NCBI RefSeq assembly: GCF_000526195.1 | Contig: NZ_JAFP01000001.1 | Span: 966,001 to 1,030,000, forward strand | Origin: Hippea sp. KM1 | GTDB lineage: Bacteria > Campylobacterota_A > Desulfurellia > Desulfurellales > Hippeaceae | Length of the DNA: 64,000 bases | Direction of reading: 5' to 3' | Shown here: piece by piece, positions 31,980 to 42,873 of the stretch | Layout of the letters: every line of letters begins with the position of its first letter | Numbering within the stretch: the stretch's first letter is position 1 | Position numbers and translations under genes: made by a program | Notes under the pieces: generated by a model | What the model was told of the DNA's origin: nothing | What the model saw: only the letters and a program-made list of their open reading frames with translations | Database searches by the model: none

Positions 31980-32620
31980 TGAAGGAAAAGAACCAGAGCA
32001 AATTGGGTGAATGGGTAAAATCCATAATCATAGCCCTCATAATCGCCCTATTTATAAGGGCGTTTTTTGTTGAGGCGTTTAAGATTCCATCATCGTCTAT
32101 GGAGCCAACGCTCCTTGTTGGTGACCATGTGCTGGCAAACAGGCTGATATACGGTATAAAGGTGCCTATAACGGGCAAGATGATAATACCGATAAAGCAC
32201 CCCCAGAGAGGGGATGTTGTAATCTTTAGGTGGCCAAAGGATAGGTCTATCTATTTTATCAAGCGGTGCGTTGGCATTCCGGGTGATACGCTTCAGATGA
32301 AAAACAAGATACTATACAGAAACGGTAAAAGGGTTAACGAACCCTATGTCGTTCACAGGGATCCAAACATATATCCAAAGGATACAGACATATCGACATT
32401 CAAGACGCTGTGGGGGTCTCGAGACAACTGGGGGCCCATTAAGGTGCCGAAGGGTGAATACTTCATGATGGGGGACAACAGGGACAACTCTTACGATTCA
32501 CGGTATTGGGGTTTTGTGCCTGAGAGAAACATAGTGGGCAAGGCCTTCATAATTTACGGTTCGTGGACATTCTCCCCGTTTGAGGTAAGGCTCAACAGGT
32601 TCTTTAGGCTTATTCACTGA
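31979..32620 (+). CDS. lepB: Signal peptidase I
   Basis: 213 residues, inner-membrane protease that removes signal peptides. One N-terminal membrane helix (about 14-30) precedes the Ser box IPSSSMEPTLLVGDHVL (nucleophile Ser40) and the Lys box IYFIKRCVGIPGD (general base Lys95). The box E region MGDNRDNSYDSRYWGFV is also present. The ATG at 31979 shares a base with the lepA stop (TGATG) and has AGGGGG upstream; the in-frame TTG just before it is a less likely start. Complete. Confidence 0.96.
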   Translation: MKEKNQSKLGEWVKSIIIALIIALFIRAFFVEAFKIPSSSMEPTLLVGDHVLANRLIYGIKVPITGKMIIPIKHPQRGDVVIFRWPKDRSIYFIKRCVGIPGDTLQMKNKILYRNGKRVNEPYVVHRDPNIYPKDTDISTFKTLWGSRDNWGPIKVPKGEYFMMGDNRDNSYDSRYWGFVPERNIVGKAFIIYGSWTFSPFEVRLNRFFRLIH

Positions 32621-32621
32621 T

Positions 32622-33176
32622 ATGCCAATAAACACGGCAAACGCAATAACCATATTCAGGATCATACTGGTTCTGCCAATAACACTGCTTCTGATAGAGG
32701 GGCTGTTTGGCTGGGCTGTGTGGCTGTTTGGTGTTGCAGCAGCAAGCGATATAATAGACGGCTTTATAGCAAGACGCTTCAATCAGGCAACCAAGCTCGG
32801 TGCTATTCTGGATCCACTGGCGGATAAGCTTCTGCTCAACTATACCTTCCTGGTTTTATCCATCAAGGGGTTAATACCGCTGTTTCTGCTTTCTGTGGTT
32901 CTATTTAAAGACCTAACCCTGATAACGGGCAGCGTGATAGAGGTTCTAAGCGCAAAGAGCATAAAGAACTTAAAAATAAAGGCTTCCATCTGGGGCAAGG
33001 TGTCCACATTCTTTCAGGTTGTCGTTGTCGTGCTGGTATTTCTGGATCTGTTCGGTATTTACAGAAACCATGCTGTTTTTAGAATAAGCGTTTTTATAAC
33101 CGCATTCTTAGTAATAATTGCTCTGTTTGATTACATAAACAAATATAGAAATCGAATAAAGGAGGGGCTTGTATGA
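32622..33176 (+). CDS. pgsA: CDP-diacylglycerol-glycerol-3-phosphate 3-phosphatidyltransferase
   Basis: 184 residues, membrane enzyme of the CDP-alcohol phosphatidyltransferase family, first step of phosphatidylglycerol synthesis. The signature D-x2-D-G-x2-A-R-x8-G-x3-D-x3-D is visible in DIIDGFIARRFNQATKLGAI followed by LDPLADKLLL. N-terminal PINTANAITIFRIILVLP is typical of PgsA. About five membrane helices. Begins one base after lepB and overlaps the DUF2892 gene by 4 bp. Confidence 0.92.
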   Translation: MPINTANAITIFRIILVLPITLLLIEGLFGWAVWLFGVAAASDIIDGFIARRFNQATKLGAILDPLADKLLLNYTFLVLSIKGLIPLFLLSVVLFKDLTLITGSVIEVLSAKSIKNLKIKASIWGKVSTFFQVVVVVLVFLDLFGIYRNHAVFRISVFITAFLVIIALFDYINKYRNRIKEGLV

Positions 33177-33367
33177 AAATCACAAAAGAGGCAAATATCG
33201 GCGGAAAAGACAGGGAGATCAGGCTTCTATCCGGTGCAGCCTTAACGACCATTGGGTGCTTAACAAAAAACCACTGGATAAAGGCCGCAGGCTGCATTCT
33301 GCTCATAACGGGCATATCAAAGAAGTGCATCTTCTATGACCTTTTAGGTATAAACACAAATACTTGA
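33173..33367 (+). CDS. DUF2892 small membrane protein
   Basis: 64 residues with two hydrophobic helices (RLLSGAALTTIGCLT and AAGCILLITGISKKC). The pattern, with a Cys near the end of the second helix and a Leu-Gly-Ile-Asn terminus, matches DUF2892 (the membrane part of YgaP-like proteins). There is no rhodanese domain attached. Function unknown. Its stop codon lies inside the -35 region of the rpmB promoter. Confidence 0.82.
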   Translation: MKITKEANIGGKDREIRLLSGAALTTIGCLTKNHWIKAAGCILLITGISKKCIFYDLLGINTNT

Positions 33368-33392
33368 GAATCGGTCGATTTTTTGGTATAAG
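33364..33392 (+). promoter_or_regulatory. Promoter for rpmB
   Basis: TTGAGA (33364-33369), exactly 17 bases, TATAAG (33387-33392) preceded by TTTTTTGG, giving an extended TGG-TATAAG element. It is 32 bases before the rpmB ATG, with an ACGGAGGTT ribosome site between. Confidence 0.7.
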
Positions 33393-33423
33393 CATTTGGC
33401 ATTAAAGAAAACGGAGGTTAGAA

Positions 33424-33618
33424 ATGGCAAGAAGATGTGAAATATGTGGAAAGAGGGCGCAGGTGGGATATAAGATAAGCCACTCCCACATCAGGACAAA
33501 GAAGAAGTGGAACCCCAACATACAGAGGGTTAAGGTCTATGTGGATGGCAAGGTAAAGAGAATGAATGTATGCACCCAGTGCCTAAAATCCAACAAGGTG
33601 GTAAAAGCCGTTCACTAA
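33424..33618 (+). CDS. rpmB: 50S ribosomal protein L28
   Basis: 64 residues: MARRCEICGKRAQVGYKISH, then SHIRTKKKWNPNIQRVKVYV and the second cysteine pair in NVCTQCLKSNKV. The four cysteines (two CxxC pairs) make it the zinc-binding C+ form. Short and highly basic, as expected. GGAGGTT lies just before the ATG. Its last four bases overlap the convergent DUF2148 gene, with no terminator between them. Confidence 0.97.
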   Translation: MARRCEICGKRAQVGYKISHSHIRTKKKWNPNIQRVKVYVDGKVKRMNVCTQCLKSNKVVKAVH

Positions 33619-34148
33619 ACCTTTATCTTCCTATCGAAAAACGGATTCTTGGTGGTTGCTGAAAGTGGTATACCGTAGGCGCCACCAATCCTTTCCTTAA
33701 AATAGCCCACCTCTTTGGCCGCCTGGCCGATGGATATCATAATACGGTTGTCAATACCAAAAACCGATGCAAGCTTTACAACACTGCCTATTGCAATACC
33801 ACAATCCGTGGCACTTACAGCGCAGACTCCGCCCTTGCTTTCGCACTCAGCACACCCCGAAAAGCCGCAAAAACCGCAATCAAAGCCGTGATAGAACAGC
33901 TTAAAACCTATGAGTATGATAAAGTCTATGTTTTCGATATTAATGGCGTCCCTTTTATAGAAGCTCTTGCCGCCTCTGTCTGTGATCTGCTTCATTCTCT
34001 CCAATATCTTCGATTTGGTTTTGCTATCATCGATAAGGTCAATCACCAAATCGTCCCTTCCAACGCTCTTTGGCGCCGTTATGGCATCAACAAGCAACAG
34101 CTTCGAAACCACGCCCAAAGCCTCTCTTACGACATCCATAAACCTCAC
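33615..34148 (-). CDS. DUF2148 ferredoxin-domain protein
   Basis: 177 residues. The cysteine-rich centre, DCGFCGFSGCAECESKGGVC, and the following DCGIAIGSVVKLASVFGIDN with IMISIGQAAKEVG match DUF2148, annotated as proteins containing a ferredoxin domain. The CxxCxxxxCxxC arrangement could hold an iron-sulfur cluster. Such proteins are common in anaerobes but have no known function. The start overlaps the sigma factor gene by 4 bp, so the two are coupled; the end overlaps rpmB. Confidence 0.85.
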   Translation of the reverse strand: MRFMDVVREALGVVSKLLLVDAITAPKSVGRDDLVIDLIDDSKTKSKILERMKQITDRGGKSFYKRDAINIENIDFIILIGFKLFYHGFDCGFCGFSGCAECESKGGVCAVSATDCGIAIGSVVKLASVFGIDNRIMISIGQAAKEVGYFKERIGGAYGIPLSATTKNPFFDRKIKV

Positions 34149-34861
34149 CTCACCTCTGTTTTACTCTCCACATAAGCTCTAATCTTCATAAGCGCCTTTG
34201 TCTTGATCTGAGACACCCTGGATTCGGTCTTGCCTATGATGGATGCTATCTCTTTCATGTTTAAATCCTCATAATAATACAGACTCAAAACGGTTAGCTC
34301 AACTTCATTTAAGATGCTGCTTAAGGCCTCCTTCACCAAATCTTGAAGCTCCTCTTCCTCTAAAATGGCAATGGGACTTTTGGATGCCTTGTTTTCAATG
34401 GACTCAAGTAACACCATGTCTCCATCTTCACCGCTAACGGCCTCGTCTATGCTAAGCATCGTGGAGTTGGACTGCTTATACAGAAGCTCATTGAACTCGT
34501 CTATATCCATATTGGCCCTCTTTGCCACCTCATCGTCTGAGGGGTTGTATTTACCCTCACCCATCAATTCCCTATAAGCAGCGTTTATCCTTTTGAGCTT
34601 GTCCCTGGCATAGCGAGACACCGGATCTATGCTTCTGAGTTTATCGAGTATGTATCCCCTGATCTTTGTATTTGCATATGATTTAAACTCAGACAGGCTC
34701 CTTTTTTCATCCCAGTTGTCCAAAGCCTTAAGCAGCCCCATCATGCCTATTTGAACAAAATCCTCCTCATCATACCCTTCAGGCATCCTGACCACTGTTT
34801 TTTTAACGATCCTTCTGACTATGGGATAGTAAGCCTGTATTATCTCATCCCTATCGATCAT
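34145..34861 (-). CDS. fliA: Flagellar sigma factor FliA (sigma-28)
   Basis: 238 residues, group 3 sigma-70-family factor. Region 2: YYPIVRRIVKKTVVRMPEGY and VQIGMMGLLKALDNWDEKRS. Region 3: YILDKLRSIDPVSRYARDKL. Region 4: LTVLSLYYYEDLNMKEIASI and GKTESRVSQIKTKALMKIRA. The DxxSRxxR boundary segment is typical of FliA/WhiG. It would direct RNA polymerase to late flagellar and chemotaxis promoters. Unusually it is not beside flhF/flhG or other flagellar genes but behind ligA and a Glu-rich membrane protein. No clear ribosome site precedes the ATG. Confidence 0.92.
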   Translation of the reverse strand: MIDRDEIIQAYYPIVRRIVKKTVVRMPEGYDEEDFVQIGMMGLLKALDNWDEKRSLSEFKSYANTKIRGYILDKLRSIDPVSRYARDKLKRINAAYRELMGEGKYNPSDDEVAKRANMDIDEFNELLYKQSNSTMLSIDEAVSGEDGDMVLLESIENKASKSPIAILEEEELQDLVKEALSSILNEVELTVLSLYYYEDLNMKEIASIIGKTESRVSQIKTKALMKIRAYVESKTEVR

Positions 34862-34868
34862 GGGTTAA

Positions 34869-35207
34869 CTATGCGTTTGCCTCTTCGGCATTTGTATCCT
34901 GTTGATTCTCACCCTCATCGGCCTTCAAGGATTCCCCTTCTTCCTCTTCTGTCTCTTCCCCTTCCTCTTCCTCTTCTTGCTGCTCCTCTTCTTTGGGTTT
35001 TATAAACTCAAGGTAATAGAAGTTAACAGCAGCAGCAGTGGCAACACCAAACAGATAAAATGAAATAGCGGTGAAGAATGTCTTAACAAATGCATCAAAG
35101 AAATCCAACCCCTTATAGGTAAAAAACAGGGTGCAGACAGCGGTTGCAACTATGGCATAGAAAGAGGAAATCCACTTAGGGTCAAGCAAAAACTCGCTCT
35201 TTTCCAA
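34869..35207 (-). CDS. Small membrane protein with acidic tail
   Basis: 112 residues. Two membrane helices (about 14-30 and 38-62: YAIVATAVCTLFFTYKG and FFTAISFYLFGVATAAAVNF) are followed by a very acidic, low-complexity tail with runs of Glu from about residue 70 to the end. The start is TTG at 35207 directly after the ligA stop, with GGAGGGG just upstream. No family recognised. The tail could bind cations or basic proteins or be a spacer; there is no evidence for either. Same strand and spacing as the surrounding operon. Confidence 0.7.
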   Translation of the reverse strand: MEKSEFLLDPKWISSFYAIVATAVCTLFFTYKGLDFFDAFVKTFFTAISFYLFGVATAAAVNFYYLEFIKPKEEEQQEEEEEGEETEEEEGESLKADEGENQQDTNAEEANA

Positions 35208-37898
<2,691 letters not shown>

Positions 37899-37902
<4 letters not shown>

Positions 37903-38555
37903 AGGTATTCTTTTTTTATCTTAATCCTTGCCACGATCAACCCAAAGATAAAACCGCCGATATGGGCAAACCAGGCAACACCCCCCATGGATTTTGATAC
38001 AATGGAGAACATGCCGTTTAAATACTGCATGAAGAACCACAAGATTATGTAAAGCCAGGCTGGAATCCAAACAAATGTTATGAATATCAAAATGGGCAGA
38101 AGCGTAAGCACCGAAGCATGGGGAAAGAAAACCAAATAAGCCCCAAGCACGGCAGATACAGCTCCGCTTGCACCGATTAGCGGCACGGTGGAATGAGGCG
38201 TTATGGCTCCCTGAACGATCATAGAGGCATAACCGCCGGCAAGATAGAAAAGCAGATAATTCACATGACCCAGCCTATCCTCCACATTGTCGCCAAAAAC
38301 CCACAAAAACCACATGTTCCCGATTATGTGCATAAAACCGCCGTGAAGAAACATGGAATTAAAGGCCCTTATGAGGGATGAAAATATGTAATGATAGTCA
38401 AATAGCATGGCGGGTATAAACGCATGGTTATACATAAACCTCATTATATTCGGCTGAGACAGCTCATAGAAGAACACCAAGACATTCACAACTATCAAGA
38501 ATATGTTGACAACAGGCCTTGTATAGGACGGGTTATTGTCCTTAAGTGGAAACAT
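37899..38555 (-). CDS. Rhomboid-family intramembrane serine protease
   Basis: 218 residues with about six membrane helices. Active-site serine Ser130 in IGASGAVSAVLGAY and histidine His198 in WFAHIGGFIFGL form the expected dyad. The HxxxN of helix 2 is GGFMHIIGNMWFLW. A loop between helices 1 and 2 contains the usual SMFLHGG. Cleaves membrane-spanning substrates; none can be named. Overlaps the DUF2062 gene by 14 bp and the LpxH-like gene by 4 bp. Confidence 0.95.
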
Positions 38556-38997
38556 CCATTACTCCTTTTTTGCCTCTATATTTTCCAACGGCGTATTTTA
38601 TCAAAAAATAACAGACAACAGAAGCGGCTAATCCAAACACCACGCTGCCTATCAATATATCCCAGAAGGCATTTTTCCCATCGTGTATATAGTGCTCAAA
38701 GGTGAAGGGTTTTAGATTGAAGTTTGTTTTATCGTTTAGAATGAACGCCCCTATCTTGTAATCAAGGTAATAGACAAGCGGCGTCGTCCAGGGATTGTTT
38801 ATCCATGAGCCGGTAATGGCCGCAAGCTTATTAAGCTTAAACAACACAGACAAAACAACAGCCAATACCGTGTGAAGACCAAAAAACGGTGATATGGATA
38901 TAAACACGCCAACGGCAAAGGACATTGCTATCTTATGGGGGCTATCATCAAGGGAGATGAGATTGCGTAAAAGCTGCCTGTAAGAAACCTTCTTCAA
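38542..38997 (-). CDS. DUF2062 membrane protein
   Basis: 151 residues. The family pattern SPHKIAMSFAVGVFISISPF and FGLHTVLAVVLSVLFKLNKL, followed by TGSWINNPWTTPLVYYLDYK, identifies DUF2062. Three to four hydrophobic helices. The start is TTG at 38997 with AGGT seven bases upstream. Members are often encoded beside glycosyltransferase or lipid genes but have no assigned function. Lies between the DnaJ-TPR and rhomboid genes in the same operon. Confidence 0.87.
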   Translation of the reverse strand: MKKVSYRQLLRNLISLDDSPHKIAMSFAVGVFISISPFFGLHTVLAVVLSVLFKLNKLAAITGSWINNPWTTPLVYYLDYKIGAFILNDKTNFNLKPFTFEHYIHDGKNAFWDILIGSVVFGLAASVVCYFLIKYAVGKYRGKKGVMDVST

Positions 38998-39003
38998 ATC
39001 TAT

Positions 39004-39624
39004 TTACCTTTTCAGGAATTTTCTGAACAAAGAACCAATGGCCACAGAATTTGAACTCAGCCGATCAAGGGCCTCTTGAGCCTTTTTGCTTGACGGGTCT
39101 ATCTTTAATGCCTCTTGATAGAATTTTCTTGCAGACTCCTTAAGGGATATGGCTTCATAGACCTCCCCCAAATAAAGATACCCCTCCAACTTCCACGGGT
39201 TTAGCTTAACGGCCTTCTGGAAGTATTTAATCGCCTGATGAAACCTCTTTTTCCTGAGGAAGGCTATGCCATACAACAGGTTAACCTCATAATCGTCATC
39301 CACATTACCCTTAATCTGGTTTAAGGCCTCAATAGCCGCATTAAAGTTGTTCTGCGATATATAGGCATGCGCCTTTTTGATCAATATATCCCTGCCTGTG
39401 GTGGTTTTTGTTGTTTTCTGATCGCTTGCGCCCTTGGAGAATTCCTTAGACTTTATCAGATTATAGGCATAGGTTAATTCTTTGAATCTACTCTCCTTCT
39501 GGATCCTCTCCTCCTCAGTTGTTGCCGTATCGGGATGATACTCCTTGGCAAGCCTTAAAAACACCCTTCTCAGCTCGTTCTCGCTTATATTGGAATCAAC
39601 ACCCAAAACCTCATAAGGATCCAT
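39004..39624 (-). CDS. J-domain protein with TPR repeats
   Basis: 206 residues. The J domain at residues 1-65 (DPYEVLGVDSNISENELRRV, then LAKEYHPDTATT with the HPD motif) would stimulate a DnaK ATPase. From about 85 on come TPR-type repeats (NFNAAIEALNQIKGNV, RFHQAIKYFQKAVKLNP, YLYLGEVYEAISLKESARKF). There is no Gly/Phe or zinc-finger region, so it is a type III J-protein. Abuts the sigma factor gene without a gap, suggesting that it and the heat-shock-like sigma factor are expressed together. Confidence 0.9.
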   Translation of the reverse strand: MDPYEVLGVDSNISENELRRVFLRLAKEYHPDTATTEEERIQKESRFKELTYAYNLIKSKEFSKGASDQKTTKTTTGRDILIKKAHAYISQNNFNAAIEALNQIKGNVDDDYEVNLLYGIAFLRKKRFHQAIKYFQKAVKLNPWKLEGYLYLGEVYEAISLKESARKFYQEALKIDPSSKKAQEALDRLSSNSVAIGSLFRKFLKR

Positions 39625-40491
39625 TCACCTATACTCCTTAAACCGCCTCTTGAGTTTGTTTATTATGTTATTCTCAAGCTGTCTGACCCTCTCCTTGCTG
39701 ATACCGTATTTTTCACCTATCTCCCTCAATGTTCTCGGCTTGCCATCATACAAACCATACCTCAACTTTATGATATCCTGCTCCCTTTGCGGAAGCTCAG
39801 ACAGAAACTTATTAACCTCCTCAATTAGGGATTTCTGTATGTGCTCCTCCTCAACCGACTGCTCCTCCAAACTAATCAGATCCCCCTTTACAATATCCTT
39901 ATCATCGTTCACATAGTCGTCCAGCGAATCAAAGTAAAATCTGGCCATCTCTGCGTTCTTTATCTCCTTCTCGCTAAGCTCAGAGATCTCGGAAAGCTCA
40001 TCGTCCAACGGCTCCTCATCGAACTTCTGTTTATAATCCTCCTTGATCGAGTCTATTTTGCTGATCCTGCTTTTTGCCTTTAACGGTATCCTTATAGGGG
40101 TGCTCTGCTCGGTTATATACTTCATAATGGACTGTTTTATCCACCATGCTGCATAGGATATAAACTTTGTGTTTCTATCTGGATCGAACTTCTTTGCTGC
40201 CTTTATCAGGCCTAAATTGCCCTCATTGATCAAATCCAACAGGGGAATGCCTAAATTCTTATATCTCTTTGCAACACTGACAACAAACCTCAAGTTGTGT
40301 TTAACCAGCTTCTTTAAGGCTTCTTTATCCCCCTTTCTTATCCTATAACCTAACTCCTTCTCCTCTTCTTGGGACAAAACAGGTATTTGGGATATCTCTT
40401 TTAGATAGCTCGATAAGGCGCTGCTTTCTGCTAAATCGGCTTCCTCATCGAGCAGAAACTGATCGTTTTTATCTATCTTTTCACTTTCCAT
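39625..40491 (-). CDS. Sigma-70-family factor, RpoH/RpoS-like
   Basis: 288 residues. Region 1.2 SSYLKEISQIPVLSQEEEKE, region 2 LVKHNLRFVVSVAKRYKNLG and LLDLINEGNLGLIKAAKKFD with ISYAAWWIKQSIMKYI. Region 3 has TPIRIPLKAKSRISKID, and region 4 is LPQREQDIIKLRYGL plus TLREIGEKYGISKERVRQLE. It lacks the long region 1.1 of the housekeeping factor, so it is an alternative sigma. Length and region 4 fit either RpoH (heat shock) or a group 2 RpoS-like factor; the adjacent J-domain gene favours RpoH. Overlaps cysS by 19 bp. Confidence 0.88.
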   Translation of the reverse strand: MESEKIDKNDQFLLDEEADLAESSALSSYLKEISQIPVLSQEEEKELGYRIRKGDKEALKKLVKHNLRFVVSVAKRYKNLGIPLLDLINEGNLGLIKAAKKFDPDRNTKFISYAAWWIKQSIMKYITEQSTPIRIPLKAKSRISKIDSIKEDYKQKFDEEPLDDELSEISELSEKEIKNAEMARFYFDSLDDYVNDDKDIVKGDLISLEEQSVEEEHIQKSLIEEVNKFLSELPQREQDIIKLRYGLYDGKPRTLREIGEKYGISKERVRQLENNIINKLKRRFKEYR

Positions 40492-41897
40492 CTGGTATAT
40501 TCCTTTGCATCTTCAAGTATAATGCCCTTCTGGCTGAGCTCATCCCTTATTCTATCGGCAGTTGCATAGTCCTTTTTCTTCCTTGCCAAAGCCCTTTCCT
40601 TTATCTTCTCCTCCACCCACTCAACATCTATGCCATCGGGGATAAACCAGCTTGCAGAGGATGTATCAAACACACCCAAAACGGATTTTATCTTATTCAT
40701 AGACTCCAAAAAGCCCTCTTTATAGGCCTTATTGGGTTTCTCATCGCCCTTTATACTATCCAGATACTGATTAAACGCCTTTATCGTGGAGAAAACCTCA
40801 CCAATGGCCTTTGGCGCATTGAAATCATCATCCATAGCCTCCTCAAACCTCTCAAGCAGGCTATCCAACCTCTGCTTAAGCTGCTCATCCAGCTTGCCCT
40901 TTTTATCAAAATCTGTCTCTTCAAGCCTCTGGATGAAGTTGTAATACCTGTTTAGCGCCTCTTTGGCTGCATCCAAGCCCTCAAAGGAAAAATCAATGGG
41001 ACTTCTGTAATGCGTAAGAAGCAAGAAATACCTCAATGTCTGACCATCGTATTTCTTTAGTATATCCTTTATGGTAAAGAAGTTGCCGAGCGATTTGCTC
41101 ATCTTCTCCTTGTTTATCCTTACAAAACCGTTGTGAATCCAATACTTAGCAAACGGCTTGCCTGTTGCTGCCTCAGACTGGGCTATCTCATTCTCATGAT
41201 GTGGGAAAATCAGATCCTCACCGCCCCCGTGTATATCGAAGGATTCGCCTAAATACTTCATACTCATAGCAGAACACTCTATATGCCACCCGGGTCTTCC
41301 CTCACCCCACGGAGAGTCCCATTTGGGTTCGTTCTCCTTTGACTTCTTCCAGAGGGCAAAATCAAGCGGGTTTTCCTTTTTGTCATTTACATCAACCCTG
41401 GCGCCACTCTTAAGTTCATCGATATTCTTACCGGAAAGCTTGCCGTATTCTTTAAACCTATCCACCCTATAGTAAACATCGCCGTCAACCTCATAAGCAT
41501 AGCCCTTCTGCTGCAATCTCTTAACCAAATCTATAATCTCTTTTATATGCTCTGTGGCTTTGGGTTCAAACTCCGGTTTTGCTATGTTGAGTTTTGACAT
41601 GTCCTTGTAATATTCGTCTATGTATTTATTCGCCACCTCACTAAAGCCTAAACCCTCCTCGTTGGCCCTGTTTATGATCTTATCATCAACATCGGTGAAG
41701 TTTTTAACAAAGACCACATCATAACCCTTATACTTCAGGTATCTATAGATGATATCAAAGGCAACAGCGCTGCGGGCATGTCCTATGTGGCAATTATCAT
41801 ACACGGTAACCCCGCAGACATACATACCAACCTTGCCCTCTCTTAAGGGCTTAAATTCCTCAAGCTTCCTGCCCATAGTGTTGTAAATCTTCAACAT
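40473..41897 (-). CDS. cysS: Cysteinyl-tRNA synthetase
   Basis: 474 residues, class I synthetase. The HIGH motif is in VYDNCHIGHARSAVAF, with the first zinc Cys in YVCGVTVYDN; other zinc ligands follow in GWHIECSAMSM and FPHHENEIAQSEA. KMSKS is exact in KEKMSKSLGNFFTIKDIL. The C-terminal helical tRNA-binding domain is complete. No T-box leader is visible upstream. Tight spacing to LysM gene (7 bp) and overlap with the sigma factor gene make it part of the long operon. Confidence 0.97.
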   Translation of the reverse strand: MLKIYNTMGRKLEEFKPLREGKVGMYVCGVTVYDNCHIGHARSAVAFDIIYRYLKYKGYDVVFVKNFTDVDDKIINRANEEGLGFSEVANKYIDEYYKDMSKLNIAKPEFEPKATEHIKEIIDLVKRLQQKGYAYEVDGDVYYRVDRFKEYGKLSGKNIDELKSGARVDVNDKKENPLDFALWKKSKENEPKWDSPWGEGRPGWHIECSAMSMKYLGESFDIHGGGEDLIFPHHENEIAQSEAATGKPFAKYWIHNGFVRINKEKMSKSLGNFFTIKDILKKYDGQTLRYFLLLTHYRSPIDFSFEGLDAAKEALNRYYNFIQRLEETDFDKKGKLDEQLKQRLDSLLERFEEAMDDDFNAPKAIGEVFSTIKAFNQYLDSIKGDEKPNKAYKEGFLESMNKIKSVLGVFDTSSASWFIPDGIDVEWVEEKIKERALARKKKDYATADRIRDELSQKGIILEDAKEYTRWKVKR

Positions 41898-41904
41898 CTA
41901 TCCA

Positions 41905-42873
41905 TCACCTCAAGATATATTTTTGTGTTCTGTCTGGAATCTCCTCCAAGCCCTCGCTTGATGGAAAGAATATGCTTAAGTAATACTTGTATTGACTGCT
42001 AACAATACCACGGCCGATGGGTATAGGCTCTGCTGAACCCTTATTTAGCCTCTCGATAACAACAGCCTTACCAACAATGTCTTTCTGAATGGGTTTGTCG
42101 GCCTTAAAGAAGAAGAAAAATCCAAGACCGCTCTGGAGTTCATTCTGGGCAACAAACAGCTGCCTGATGCCTATACCACCCAATTTAACCTCTTGCGGTT
42201 TTGAGCTTATCTGTTGATACGGATACACAGTACTTATAACATCGTCTTCTGCAACCTCCGTTGAGCATTTAGCTATCCTGCCCTTATAGACCCCATCCTT
42301 TATTTTGCTCTCAACATCTATCTCTCCTATAGGCATATAGGCCTCAAAATCGTGGTCGCATAGCTTCAAATCCAGATAATTCTTAAGGTTTCTGTATATG
42401 TATAGTTTTTTTGGCAGTTTCGGTTTGCTCGTATGCAGATAGACAACATCGCCCTGCCTTGGTTCTATGTTGGTATAGGTATCAAAGCTTATGGTGGCAA
42501 TCCTGAACTCATCCTTATGCCATACACACTCACCCTGTTGACATGTTGAGTAAAACTTAGCACCGTCATACCATATAGCAGACAGGTATCTAACCTTTTC
42601 CGGCTGTTTGTGATCGGGTTTCTTTTTAGAGAGCGTTGCAATCTCAAGCCCGTGTTCTGTGATCTTCAGTATCTCACCTGGGAATATGAGATTGGGGTCA
42701 TTGATGTATGTGTTGTTGTACCACAATTTACCCCAGAGGAATGGATTTTTATAAAACCTCTTTGATATACTCCACAGCGTATCGTGAGGCTTAACGATGT
42801 AAAGCTCACCGTATCCATAAGCAACATTTAGGGAAACAAAAATAAAAAACAAGGCCAATAACCATCTTCTCAT
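41905..42873 (-). CDS. Exported LysM-domain protein
   Basis: 322 residues. Signal peptide RRWLLALFFIFVSLNVAYG is followed directly by a LysM domain at about 24-70 (LYIVKPHDTLWSISKRFYKN, then LIFPGEILKI). The remaining 250 residues are beta-rich with repeated short segments such as PRQGDVVYLHTSKPK and an Ala-Val-Ile-Glu pattern near the end, not recognised. LysM binds peptidoglycan, so the protein is probably periplasmic and wall-associated. GGAGGAAGGG precedes the ATG, which overlaps the CpoB-like gene's stop (ATGA). Confidence 0.88.
   Translation of the reverse strand: MRRWLLALFFIFVSLNVAYGYGELYIVKPHDTLWSISKRFYKNPFLWGKLWYNNTYINDPNLIFPGEILKITEHGLEIATLSKKKPDHKQPEKVRYLSAIWYDGAKFYSTCQQGECVWHKDEFRIATISFDTYTNIEPRQGDVVYLHTSKPKLPKKLYIYRNLKNYLDLKLCDHDFEAYMPIGEIDVESKIKDGVYKGRIAKCSTEVAEDDVISTVYPYQQISSKPQEVKLGGIGIRQLFVAQNELQSGLGFFFFFKADKPIQKDIVGKAVVIERLNKGSAEPIPIGRGIVSSQYKYYLSIFFPSSEGLEEIPDRTQKYILR

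Noticed and set aside
33365-33380. AATCG-GT-CGATT hairpin followed by T residues downstream of DUF2892 as a terminator
   Set aside because: A two-base loop cannot fold well and the stem is only 5 bp. The segment is better explained as the spacer of the rpmB promoter.
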